Assembly: GCA_016188475.1 (NCBI GenBank)
Contig: JACPHT010000008.1
Coordinates: 98,489-150,191 of the forward strand
Source of the DNA: Candidatus Uhrbacteria bacterium
GTDB lineage: Bacteria > Patescibacteriota > Patescibacteriia > UBA9934 > GWF2-40-263
Reading direction: 5' to 3'
Length of the DNA: 51,703 nt
Shown here: positions 1-7,308 of the stretch, one piece after another
How positions within the stretch are numbered: the first letter of the stretch is position 1
Layout: each line of letters begins with the position of its first letter
The notes under the pieces: generated by a model
Told to the model about the DNA's origin: nothing
The model's input: only the letters and a program-made list of their open reading frames with translations
Databases searched by the model: none
Translations under genes and position numbers: made by a program

Positions 1-1036
1 GCGCTTTTGGAAGTTTCAAAATGATTCGACTGTCGGTTTCACCTTCTTCCGCTGTCGGAGCTTCCTCTTCAGTGTACGCTGACAAAAGCGTCACAAGCAC
101 AGATCGATCAATTCCAAATGTTGGTTCAATTACATGCGGAATGTATTTTTCGTTATTCATCGGATCCTTATATCGCATATCTTTCCCGGATTTTTCCATG
201 TGATTTTTCAAATCAAAATCCGTTCGATAAGCTATTCCGTACAATTCTTTTTGTCCAAATGGATAATGATATTCAATATCAACTGTTCGTTTTGAATAAT
301 GCGCGCGTTCGCCATCTGGAATTTCTGTCAAAACAAATTGATCTTCTTTTACACCTAAAAACAAAAGCCATGATTTCATTTCTCCAAGCCAATATTCAAA
401 CCATTTCTCCCACTCTGACGGATTCACAAAAAATTCAAACTCCATCAAATTAAATTCGCGTGTGCGAAAAATAAAATTTCCAGGAGTGATCTCGTTACGA
501 AAACATTTTCCAATTTGCGCGATTCCAAACGGAATACGTTTTCGTGAAGTTTGAACAACAAGTGGAAAATCAACAAACATTCCTTGTGCTAGCTCGCCGC
601 GCAAATACGCAACAGATGAATCGTCTTCTGTTGAACCCAAGAATGTTTTAAACATCAGATTGAAATTCTTGGATTGAGTAAATTCATCTTTCGCTCCACA
701 GTGTGAGCATGCTGAAGCAACATCAATTTGATCCGCACGAAAACGCGTGTGACATTTTTTGCATTCAACAAGCGGATCGGTGAATTCCGCAGTGTGCCCT
801 GACGCTTCCCAAACTTTTGGATTCATGATGATGGCCGCGTCAATTCCTACCATATCTTTTCTTGATGTAACAAATCGTTTCCACCATGCTTCAACGATAT
901 TTCGTTTTAACTCAACTCCAAGCGGACCGTAATCCCAAGAATTCGCAAGTCCTCCATAAATTTCCGAACCCGGATACACAAACCCTCGCGACTTCGCGAG
1001 TGCAGTTAATTTGTCCATGGTCACATTATTGCTCAT
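1..1036 (-). CDS. glyS: glycyl-tRNA synthetase, 3' part missing at window edge
   Basis: Minus-strand reading from ATG at 1036 gives MSNNVTMDKLTALAKSRGFVYPGSEIYGGLANSWDYGPLGVELKRNI..., the class II GlyRS N-terminus, followed by a zinc-binding C4 region. It runs off the window start, so it is absent from the ORF track. Overlaps the frr stop by 4 nt. Confidence 0.93.
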   Translation of the reverse strand, partial: MSNNVTMDKLTALAKSRGFVYPGSEIYGGLANSWDYGPLGVELKRNIVEAWWKRFVTSRKDMVGIDAAIIMNPKVWEASGHTAEFTDPLVECKKCHTRFRADQIDVASACSHCGAKDEFTQSKNFNLMFKTFLGSTEDDSSVAYLRGELAQGMFVDFPLVVQTSRKRIPFGIAQIGKCFRNEITPGNFIFRTREFNLMEFEFFVNPSEWEKWFEYWLGEMKSWLLFLGVKEDQFVLTEIPDGERAHYSKRTVDIEYHYPFGQKELYGIAYRTDFDLKNHMEKSGKDMRYKDPMNNEKYIPHVIEPTFGIDRSVLVTLLSAYTEEEAPTAEEGETDSRIILKLPKA

Positions 1037-1587
1037 ACAGACATTATTTCTTCCTCTTTATTTTCTCCCATTTGTGTGATCTGCTCGTTATAATCTTTTG
1101 TTAACTTTTCCAATTCATCAAATAGTTTAAACTTCTCGTCTTCAGAAAATTCTTTTTCTTTTTCTTTCTTCATTATCTCCTCGCGAATTTCCTCTCGAAT
1201 CCCGCGAGTGCGAATTCGCGCTTCTTCAATTTTTTCCTTCATGATTTTCACAATTTGCTTCCGATTTTCTTCTGTCATTTGTGGAACCATAATCCGTAAA
1301 ACACTTCCATCAACAACCGGACTCAAACCAATTCCGGCATCGCGAATTCCTTTTTCAATGTTTTGAATTAAACTTTTGTCCCACGGATCAATAACAACTG
1401 TTTTTGAATCTGGAACATTAAGAGAAGCGAGTCCGCGAATTTCCATCACAGATCCATAAGCGTTTACTTTTATATCTTCAACAAGCGCTGGAGTCGCGCG
1501 ACCTGTGCGCAAAGAACCAAGATCTTTTTGCAAGTGTTCGATCGTGATTTGAAACTCAGGTTTTTTTGAATTTAGATAAGCATGCAT
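1033..1587 (-). CDS. frr: ribosome recycling factor
   Basis: LRTGRATPALVEDIKVNAYGS...DPWDKSLIQNIEKGI...RDAGIGLSP motifs of RRF. Confidence 0.96.
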   Translation of the reverse strand: MHAYLNSKKPEFQITIEHLQKDLGSLRTGRATPALVEDIKVNAYGSVMEIRGLASLNVPDSKTVVIDPWDKSLIQNIEKGIRDAGIGLSPVVDGSVLRIMVPQMTEENRKQIVKIMKEKIEEARIRTRGIREEIREEIMKKEKEKEFSEDEKFKLFDELEKLTKDYNEQITQMGENKEEEIMSV

Positions 1588-1598
1588 ATTTTTGTTTT

Positions 1599-1635
1599 GA
1601 CCTTTTCGACTTCTCGGTCCTTTCAGACCTTAAAA
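1599..1635. repeat. CTTTTCGAC/CCTTTCAGACCTT short-word repeat between genes
   Basis: gaccttttcgacttctcggtcctttcagaccttaaaa; related copy at 17337-17389. Confidence 0.5.
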
Positions 1636-2703
1636 TTATTCTGTTGCCTCCGCGACTCCTACATATACCACTGCCGAATCCTTAGGGTCAATTACCAAAG
1701 TTCGCGGCACACGCAAACTTGGAAACTTTTGTGTTTGCCATGTTTGTCCTCCATCCGTTGTGCGGAAAAAAGTTGAATTAACAGCGTAATAAATTGTATT
1801 TGCATCTTTTGGTGAAATACCAACTGCGCGAATCACAACTTGTCCGGGTGATGTAAGAAGTTTAAGCGCTTCCCAATTCAAACCAAAATCCTTACTGCGC
1901 AAAATTCCATACTTTGTCGTGGCCAACACAACAGATGCATCCGAATTTTGTGTGAGCGAATAAACTTGCTGAGCGCCATTTAATTTCATTGTGTCGCCGC
2001 CAACTTTTTCCCAGTTGTCTCCGCCATCTGACGAACGTTGAAATCCAAGCGCGTACGAAGTAATAATTATTTGCCGACTGTCTTTATTGCTAATGAGAAT
2101 TTGAGAAACTTCCTTGCCAAGTTTCAACACAGATTTCCAAGTTTTTCCTGCGTCAGTGCTTTTAAGCACATCGCCGTTGTTCAAACCAATCCAAATCGTT
2201 CCTTTTGTGTACCAATCAAGCGCGAGTCTGACAACCGAAACTCCAGCGCGAGTTTCAACATAGGTTTCATCATCAACCGTTCGCAAACAATCCGTTGATT
2301 TATAAAGTCTTGACCCTTTAGCAATGTAAACAGTGCAACGATCAAACGGATCAACCTCAACCGCGTAAACAGAACCTTCTTTCAAAACTGCTTGACGAGG
2401 AAGTCTCCATGAAGCAGTAGCATCATCACTGTACAACACCCCGCTTTCACGAGAACCAAGAAAAAACACACCGTTGTCTTGCGGGTCAACTTCCATACTG
2501 ATTACATTTGTTGTGGCAAGAGTGCCAATCCCTTGAGCAGTAGGAACAATGTTTGCCGTAACCCAAGTTTTTCCAGCATCAGTTGTTTTGAAAACTCCGC
2601 CATCTGGCGCTTTACTTCCTTTGCCGCCGAGTTGAGAACAACCAGCGCCAAGAAGAATGAGTAAAAATACAACTGAAAAAATTGGATAAAAAGTTTTTTT
2701 CAT
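1636..2703 (-). CDS. lipoprotein with BNR/Ycf48-like repeats (sortilin/YCF48-like beta propeller)
   Basis: Signal peptide with lipobox (LLGAGCSQ) and repeated TTDAGKTW / SSDGGDNWE / SKDFGLNWE motifs. Start reassigned to MKKTFYPIF, overlapping the holB stop. Confidence 0.8.
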   Translation of the reverse strand: MKKTFYPIFSVVFLLILLGAGCSQLGGKGSKAPDGGVFKTTDAGKTWVTANIVPTAQGIGTLATTNVISMEVDPQDNGVFFLGSRESGVLYSDDATASWRLPRQAVLKEGSVYAVEVDPFDRCTVYIAKGSRLYKSTDCLRTVDDETYVETRAGVSVVRLALDWYTKGTIWIGLNNGDVLKSTDAGKTWKSVLKLGKEVSQILISNKDSRQIIITSYALGFQRSSDGGDNWEKVGGDTMKLNGAQQVYSLTQNSDASVVLATTKYGILRSKDFGLNWEALKLLTSPGQVVIRAVGISPKDANTIYYAVNSTFFRTTDGGQTWQTQKFPSLRVPRTLVIDPKDSAVVYVGVAEATE

Positions 2704-3623
2704 AGATGTGTTGATAAAAAAATATGTTCTAAAGATAAATGAGGATTGATGTTGTGAGAAATCGCTGCACGAACAGTTTGAATACAAGTTAAAACACGAG
2801 CTGTTTTATTTACGGTCGCTGTTTGCTTTTCAGCGACTGTTTTTAATAAATTCGCGCGCAGTACTTCTGACCAATCATCAAGTAAATGAGAAAGTGTAAT
2901 TGATTTATCAATTTCTGTTTTTGGAATCAATTCAAAGACTGATCGAAACTGTTCTGGAAGCGACGCATTCATCAGAGTTTCAACTTGAGCGATTGCTGTT
3001 TCTTTTCTCGCGCGCATTTCACTATCTTGAATATATCGAATAGCAATTCCTGGACAACCAAAAGATCGCTCTGAAATTTCATCTGCTTCTGTTTTTGAAA
3101 GACCGCGTTTTTGAAGCGCTGTTATGATTTCCGATTTTGCAACAGGTGGTAGTCGAAAAATCTGACATCGAGACGCAATTGTTTGCAAAACAGATTCAAC
3201 ACTTAAAACACGTAAAATTATAAGAGTGTTTCCTTTTGGCTCTTCAAGTGTTTTGAGAAGCGCGTTTGCCGCGCCAGTAGAAAGCCGATCAGCTTCTTGA
3301 ATGAACGCGATTTTCCAATTTCCTTCCATTGGAGTCATTGAAAGACGCTCAACAAGTGCTCGAACTTGTTTAACAGAAATAGCGGATTTTTTCTTACCTG
3401 TTTTTGAATCAACTTCTCTTGCTAGAAGACTAACATCAGAAATAAGCGATGGATGACGCGAGGTATTAAAAAGATGCTGAATCAACTCCGTAACAAGATG
3501 GGTTTTTCCAACATGTTTTGGACCAACAAGAAGAATGGCATGCGGAAGTTGATTATTTTCGATCATGCGCAAAAACACTTGTCGTGCCGTTTTGTGGCCG
3601 ATCGTTTTGGAAAATGGGTCCAT
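2700..3623 (-). CDS. holB: DNA polymerase III subunit delta' (AAA+ clamp-loader)
   Basis: Walker A GPKHVGKTH; ADRLSTGAANALLKTLEEP; SRCQIFRL. Start taken at MDPFSKTIGHKTAR. Confidence 0.88.
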   Translation of the reverse strand: MDPFSKTIGHKTARQVFLRMIENNQLPHAILLVGPKHVGKTHLVTELIQHLFNTSRHPSLISDVSLLAREVDSKTGKKKSAISVKQVRALVERLSMTPMEGNWKIAFIQEADRLSTGAANALLKTLEEPKGNTLIILRVLSVESVLQTIASRCQIFRLPPVAKSEIITALQKRGLSKTEADEISERSFGCPGIAIRYIQDSEMRARKETAIAQVETLMNASLPEQFRSVFELIPKTEIDKSITLSHLLDDWSEVLRANLLKTVAEKQTATVNKTARVLTCIQTVRAAISHNINPHLSLEHIFLSTHL

Positions 3624-3651
3624 AACAAAAAATAGTATATCACAATTGTCT

Positions 3652-3694
3652 GTCATACTGAGCGAGCCCAAAGGGCGAGTCGAAGGATCTCCTC
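3652..3694. repeat. TCATCCTGAGCGAGTCGAAGGATC-type palindromic repeat (family 2)
   Basis: gtcatactgagcgagcccaaagggcgagtcgaaggatct; related copies at 26079-26150, 28361-28420 and 30421-30456. Confidence 0.7.
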
Positions 3695-3768
3695 ATAATT
3701 CCAAAATCTTTTGACAATAGTCTTTGGCTTATTTTAGCCTAAAAATAACTTCTACAGACATGTGGGTC

Positions 3769-3797
3769 TTGACAGTTTTGACAGAATATGATATAGT
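3769..3797 (+). promoter_or_regulatory. sigma70-type promoter for small RNA 1
   Basis: TTGACA - 17 nt - TATAGT. Confidence 0.8.
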
Positions 3798-3803
3798 ATG
3801 ACC

Positions 3804-3962
3804 GTTAAGATGATTCTTACAAATAAGACTTTTGGGAGAGAGTCCGTGCACTACCCACGGTATAAAGGTAGCCAATAGCCATTCTTTGAATAAAAGAACC
3901 GGTTGTTGTGTACGTCTGACTCTTGCCAAAAAGAACAGACATATACGACAACCGGTTTTTTG
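3804..3962 (+). ncRNA. candidate small RNA 1 (promoter to intrinsic terminator, with H-type pseudoknot candidate)
   Basis: Consensus promoter upstream and strong terminator downstream. Stem CCGTG (3844-3848)/CACGG (3856-3860), whose loop CTACC (3851-3855) can pair with GGTAG (3867-3871). Confidence 0.6.
3897..3962 (+). terminator. strong intrinsic terminator
   Basis: AACCGGTTGTTGTGTACGTCTG / CAGACATATACGACAACCGGTT, 22-bp stem with wobble pairs, followed by a T tract. Confidence 0.85.
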
Positions 3963-3971
3963 TATAAGTGA

Positions 3972-3995
3972 GGCTTCTTCAAATTTGAAGAAGCC
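3972..3995. repeat. perfect 24-nt palindrome
   Basis: GGCTTCTTCAAATTTGAAGAAGCC. Confidence 0.85.
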
Positions 3996-4188
3996 GCCCA
4001 GAAACACGGAGGAGAGAGTAAAGCTGTCCACATCGAGTCTTCCAAGACGACATTGGCAGAGAGTCTCAAATGTGTTCACTCGGCCTAGGCTGACTGAATT
4101 CATACGCAAGAGACTCACGATCTACACCAGCCTTCGGGCAGGTCAATGGGTCACACTTTACCTCCGTATTTCTGGACCAGTTGAAAAA

Positions 4189-4322
4189 TCCGCTCCAGCA
4201 GTGTTATGACGAAATAATCCCTTAGACTCAGGCCGATTATTGCCTGAGCCTGTCGAAGGCCGTAATTGACCTTCGCTCAGGGAGTATGGCTCGCCATTGC
4301 ACTGCTGAAAGCGGATTTGACC
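4189..4322 (+). other. foldback structure enclosing a family-1 palindromic repeat
   Basis: AAATCCGCTCCAGCAGTG (about 4189) pairs with CACTGCTGAAAGCGGATTT (about 4322); family-1 repeat TTATTGCCTGAGCCTGTCGAAGGC...CCTTCGCTCAGGG at 4236-4284. Confidence 0.6.
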
Positions 4323-4371
4323 ACAGTGGTCAGGTTCGGCTGGAGGCAGGCCATCGAAAAGGAGAATTTCA

Positions 4372-4917
4372 ATGAAGACCAGCTTCCAGACACCATCGAC
4401 CGACCCCAGCCCGCTCTACGGCCGTGTGTTCGAAAAGAACCTCCGCGACAAGATCTACGCAAAGGCTGTCGAGGTACTCGGGCTCGAGCCAGCGCGCCGC
4501 GATGACTTCGTCGGGACCGAGTACTACGTGCTCCGGCTCCTCGAGGATCTCGTCAAGAAGATGGTCAAGGACGCTGTCAAGGCCATCGAGGAGAACGGCA
4601 TGGGCGTCAACTCCGCGTTCGCGTCGATCCTGGACTTCAAGGACATGGTTGCGAGGGAGTCATACTTCCCGCAGGTCAAGTTCGAGAAGCCCGCGCCAAA
4701 GCTCACGCCGAAGCCCACGCCCAAGCCCGCCCAGACCGCAAAGCCTGCGCCCGCCTCGTCCTCGATCGGTGAGCAAATCGGCGAGACAGTGGTCGCCGAG
4801 CTCAACGCCGCGGTCGGTGTGATCCCGGCCCCGGTCTCCGCGCCCGCCGCGGCCTCAGCCGCCGAGACGCCGATCGTGACCGTCAAAGGCAAGGGCCGCA
4901 AGGTCGCCAACGGCTAG
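4372..4917 (+). CDS. orphan hypothetical protein with Lys/Pro-rich linker (KPAPKLTPKPTPKPAQTAKPAP)
   Basis: SD AAGGAG upstream; GC-rich codons with strong third-position C/G bias, unlike neighbouring genes; followed by a hairpin. No family recognised. Confidence 0.75.
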   Translation: MKTSFQTPSTDPSPLYGRVFEKNLRDKIYAKAVEVLGLEPARRDDFVGTEYYVLRLLEDLVKKMVKDAVKAIEENGMGVNSAFASILDFKDMVARESYFPQVKFEKPAPKLTPKPTPKPAQTAKPAPASSSIGEQIGETVVAELNAAVGVIPAPVSAPAAASAAETPIVTVKGKGRKVANG

Positions 4918-4941
4918 ACTCGCGTTCGCTCTCTCCGCTCT

Positions 4942-4993
4942 TCTTCCGGGTGGTGTGCAAAGGGATTCTCCCTGAACACTCCACCCGGAACGA
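4942..4993 (+). terminator. hairpin downstream of the 181-aa ORF, possible terminator
   Basis: TTCCGGGTGGTGT ... ACACTCCACCCGGAA. Confidence 0.55.
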
Positions 4994-5010
4994 TCTTCTA
5001 AGTTTGGAAG

Positions 5011-5082
5011 TTTATTCCCTGAGCGAAGGCCAATTACGGCCTTCGACAGGCTCAGACAATAACTTGCCGGAGTCGAAGGGTG
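5011..5082. repeat. family-1 palindromic repeat (CCTGAGC..GTCGAAGG type)
   Basis: tttattccctgagcgaaggccaattacggccttcgacaggctcagacaataacttgccggagtcgaagggtg. Confidence 0.8.
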
Positions 5083-5218
5083 AAATACTTGCAACTTTAG
5101 AAGGTCGTAAGACCAATGTTACAGACCACGGCTAAAGCCGTGGGCTACCGCGATATAGTCCGTTCCTACGTGGTGTAGGTTCGGGACCCAAGACACATGC
5201 ATTTTCATGGAGGTTCGC

Positions 5219-6190
5219 ATGATCGCTCAACAGTTGGCACCCAAGCTCGAAGATGACTCAAAACCCGGACTCCCCGGCGATCTCGAGATCCTGGGCCGCC
5301 AAGTTGAGCGGCATTTCGAAGGTTCCATCAACTTCCTCGCCAGCCACGTCGAGCTCGGCCGCGCCGCGTTTCTCATCGAGAAAGCCGGCAAGGACTGGAA
5401 GGCCTGCGAGTCGATCGAGGACGTCGAGAAGATGGCAGAGGCGATCATCGACGGAGACAGGAAGGTAGAAACCAACCCGTCCACGGCTCCGAAAACCGAA
5501 GTGAAGCCGACGAAGGTCAACAAGACGCCCAAGGTCGAGACCAAGCCCGCGCCCGTCGAGTCGTCACTCGAGCCCGAAATTCGATTCACACCAGGACTCG
5601 TTCTGGAAAAGGACGGCATCAGCCACGTCGTGTGCCCTGGCAAGCACGGCATGTGCCTGCGTCTCGTTCCTGTGACCGAGGCACGGGTCGCGGTCACGTT
5701 CAACACGATCATGCGCGCGCTCGATGTCAAGCGGCTCGAGGATGTGACCATTAATGGTCTTCTTCAGAAGTCGTTCTGCCCCAAGTGCGCCGAAACCGTG
5801 CTTCCGCTCGGAAGCCAGACAGTGCCCGAGGCAATGGCGGCAATCGAGGAGATCTTCGAGGACGAAAGGGAGGCCGAAGAAGCAAGTCTTCAGGCCGAAG
5901 CCGAAGCTCGAGTCGACGCTAGAATCGCAGAAAGTCGTTCGATGATCGAACTCCAGCGCGACGGCAGTATGCTCGCGCACGGTCTCGGACTTGTGCGTCC
6001 GGCACGCCGCGAGAAGTCTGGCAAGATCGTCGCTGGCATTAGCTCGAACGAGTACATACAACTCGGTTACGCGAGCGACAAGATCCGCAAGTCCGGTCTG
6101 ACCGCCGCTGACGTCCGCACTCTCAAGTGCTGGACTGTCGCCGGAGTGATCTGTATGGCAGAGCTCAAGCTCCATGCCATGCTGTCCTAA
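5219..6190 (+). CDS. orphan hypothetical protein with CxxxxxxC...CPKC putative zinc-binding segment
   Basis: SD GGAGG at 5209-5213, 5 nt before ATG 5219 (MIAQQLAPKLEDD). GC-rich codon usage. VVCPGKHGMC...SFCPKCAET. No family recognised. Confidence 0.78.
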   Translation: MIAQQLAPKLEDDSKPGLPGDLEILGRQVERHFEGSINFLASHVELGRAAFLIEKAGKDWKACESIEDVEKMAEAIIDGDRKVETNPSTAPKTEVKPTKVNKTPKVETKPAPVESSLEPEIRFTPGLVLEKDGISHVVCPGKHGMCLRLVPVTEARVAVTFNTIMRALDVKRLEDVTINGLLQKSFCPKCAETVLPLGSQTVPEAMAAIEEIFEDEREAEEASLQAEAEARVDARIAESRSMIELQRDGSMLAHGLGLVRPARREKSGKIVAGISSNEYIQLGYASDKIRKSGLTAADVRTLKCWTVAGVICMAELKLHAMLS

Positions 6191-6204
6191 AAAATGGTGT
6201 AGCA

Positions 6205-6394
6205 ACGACAATGGAGGGTACGATGCGTTAATACGCCAACAAGCAAATAGCGCGATAGTATCGCGCGAACAAGCAGGTGCCAACCTACCTGCGGCGAAAA
6301 GTGGCTGGGCCTAGGAGGAGCAGAACTCCCAAGCCGAGGAGGCAAACTCTTGGGCGACCCATCACCTTTTCTCAAAGGTGCGGGGTCGCCCTCC
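6205..6394 (+). ncRNA. candidate structured RNA / long structured 3'UTR
   Basis: Serial hairpins: GCGT/ACGC (6225-6236), GCGCGATA-G-TATCGCGC (6250-6266), GCAGGT/ACCTGC (6273-6292). Direct repeat AACAAGCA at 6238-6245 and 6268-6275. Terminal hairpin GGGCGACCC..ACCTTT/AAAGGT..GGGGTCGCCC. Possible closing GGAGGG/CCCTCC. Confidence 0.5.
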
Positions 6395-6469
6395 AATCAC
6401 AGTTCTCCATTGCTCCATGCTTACAATGAAGACCTGTGAGAGGAAAGACGACCGCGCGGTCGCAAGACT

Positions 6470-6656
6470 GTATAGCCATCACATTATAAAATTGGATTTA
6501 TCCATCCTTGCCTGTGGCAGTCTGCTTGTCCTTCGCAAGATAAAATCCTCAATGTATCTACGGATACATTTGCGGTTTTATCTTGCTCCAAGACTTCGCA
6601 TCCCATCCACAGTCAAGTCTCCTAAAGTCCAATTATACAATGTGATGGCTATAGCT
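6470..6656 (+). ncRNA. candidate ~185-nt long imperfect hairpin RNA (6S-like shape)
   Basis: TATAGCCATCACATTATAAAATTGGA pairs with TCCAATTATACAATGTGATGGCTATA. Inner CTTGCCTGTGG/CCACAGTCAAG and apical GCAAGATAAAATC..AATGTATC-tacg-GATACATT..GGTTTTATCTTGC. Terminator follows. Confidence 0.55.
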
Positions 6657-6670
6657 CTTTCCCAAAAAAA

Positions 6671-6696
6671 GACGTCCTGTTTACAGGGCGTTTTTT
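6671..6696 (+). terminator. intrinsic terminator
   Basis: GACGTCCTG-TTTA-CAGGGCGTTTTTT. Confidence 0.8.
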
Positions 6697-6744
6697 GTTT
6701 GTTGCCCATCTCGCTACCTGGTAGCGAGAGAATAATCATTATCC

Positions 6745-6822
6745 ACATGAGCACATGTACAATGTTATAGGGAACAGCGGCAACAGTCCGATGACCCGAA
6801 AACATGGTACAAGGGCTCATGT
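6745..6822 (+). repeat. structured hairpin family A, divergent copy
   Basis: ACATGAGC...GTTATAGGGAACAGCGGCAACAGTCCGATGACCCGAAAAC...GCTCATGT; same core layout as the copies at 20621, 26172 and 32090. Confidence 0.6.
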
Positions 6823-6836
6823 ATTAACAAACATAA

Positions 6837-6866
6837 AACCGGCCATTGGGAGTTGGTCGGTTTTTT
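6837..6866 (+). terminator. intrinsic terminator
   Basis: AACCGGCC-attgggagtt-GGTCGGTTTTTT. Confidence 0.8.
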
Positions 6867-7007
6867 GTCCTCTCTTCCTCATTGCCCACTTCTTGAGTGA
6901 ACCGACTAAACTATCAAAAAAACTTTTGCTTGTCAATGGTAACAGGACAAAATATGTCAATATATATCAACAAATTCTCTTGATTCTTCTTCGTCCGTCC
7001 AAGTCGC

Positions 7008-7036
7008 TTGACAAAATCATCAAAAATTGCTAGAGT
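7008..7036 (+). promoter_or_regulatory. sigma70-type promoter for small RNA 2
   Basis: TTGACA - 17 nt - TAGAGT. Confidence 0.65.
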
Positions 7037-7042
7037 ATAGTC

Positions 7043-7182
7043 TCATCCTGAAGGTTTGGGGTGAGATAGCCTGGCCGGCAGGCCAAGCCGGCAGAGTCCG
7101 AGGTAATAAAATGGAAGCAGGAATGGTTCTCAAAAGGTACAAAAACGAACTCAACCCACGCCGGCTCAATCCGGCGTTTCTT
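7043..7182 (+). ncRNA. candidate small RNA 2
   Basis: Promoter upstream. Hairpins TCTCATCC/GGGTGAGA (7041-7066) and GCCGGC-aggccaa-GCCGGC (7074-7092). Ends in ACGCCGG-ctcaat-CCGGCGTTTCTT. Confidence 0.5.
7158..7182 (+). terminator. intrinsic terminator
   Basis: ACGCCGG CTCAAT CCGGCGT followed by TTCTT. Confidence 0.6.
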
Positions 7183-7308
7183 CAACCGCACATGCATTGT
7201 GCACTCGGATCGTAGCTCTTTTTCCAACTTCTCACGAAAACAAACTCTTGCGCATTTGTTGCGCTTCTCTCATACTTCTCTTGATGGACCACACTCGGTC
7301 CTATTTTG

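Noticed and set aside
3804-3962. Small RNA 1 as RNase P RNA, SRP RNA or tmRNA
   Set aside because: Signature motifs of these RNAs (e.g. GAGGAAAGTCCGGGC, GGTGCT..GGAAGGAAGCA, tmRNA tRNA-like ends) are absent and the length is too short for RNase P or tmRNA.
3832-4209. 125-aa plus-strand ORF in the track
   Set aside because: It runs through the small-RNA terminator hairpin (3897-3962) and a perfect palindrome, has no SD, and its translation has no protein-like pattern.
4424-4822. Arg/Ser-rich overlapping ORF (132 aa)
   Set aside because: Frame-shifted shadow of the GC-rich 181-aa CDS; low-complexity translation.
5227-5751. Antisense 174-aa ORF, and antisense 239-aa ORF at 5564-6283
   Set aside because: Both lie opposite the SD-supported 324-aa CDS and are explained by its high GC content removing stop codons.
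6378-6770. 130-aa ORF over the long hairpin
   Set aside because: Covers the self-complementary RNA region and a terminator; no SD; coding is unlikely.
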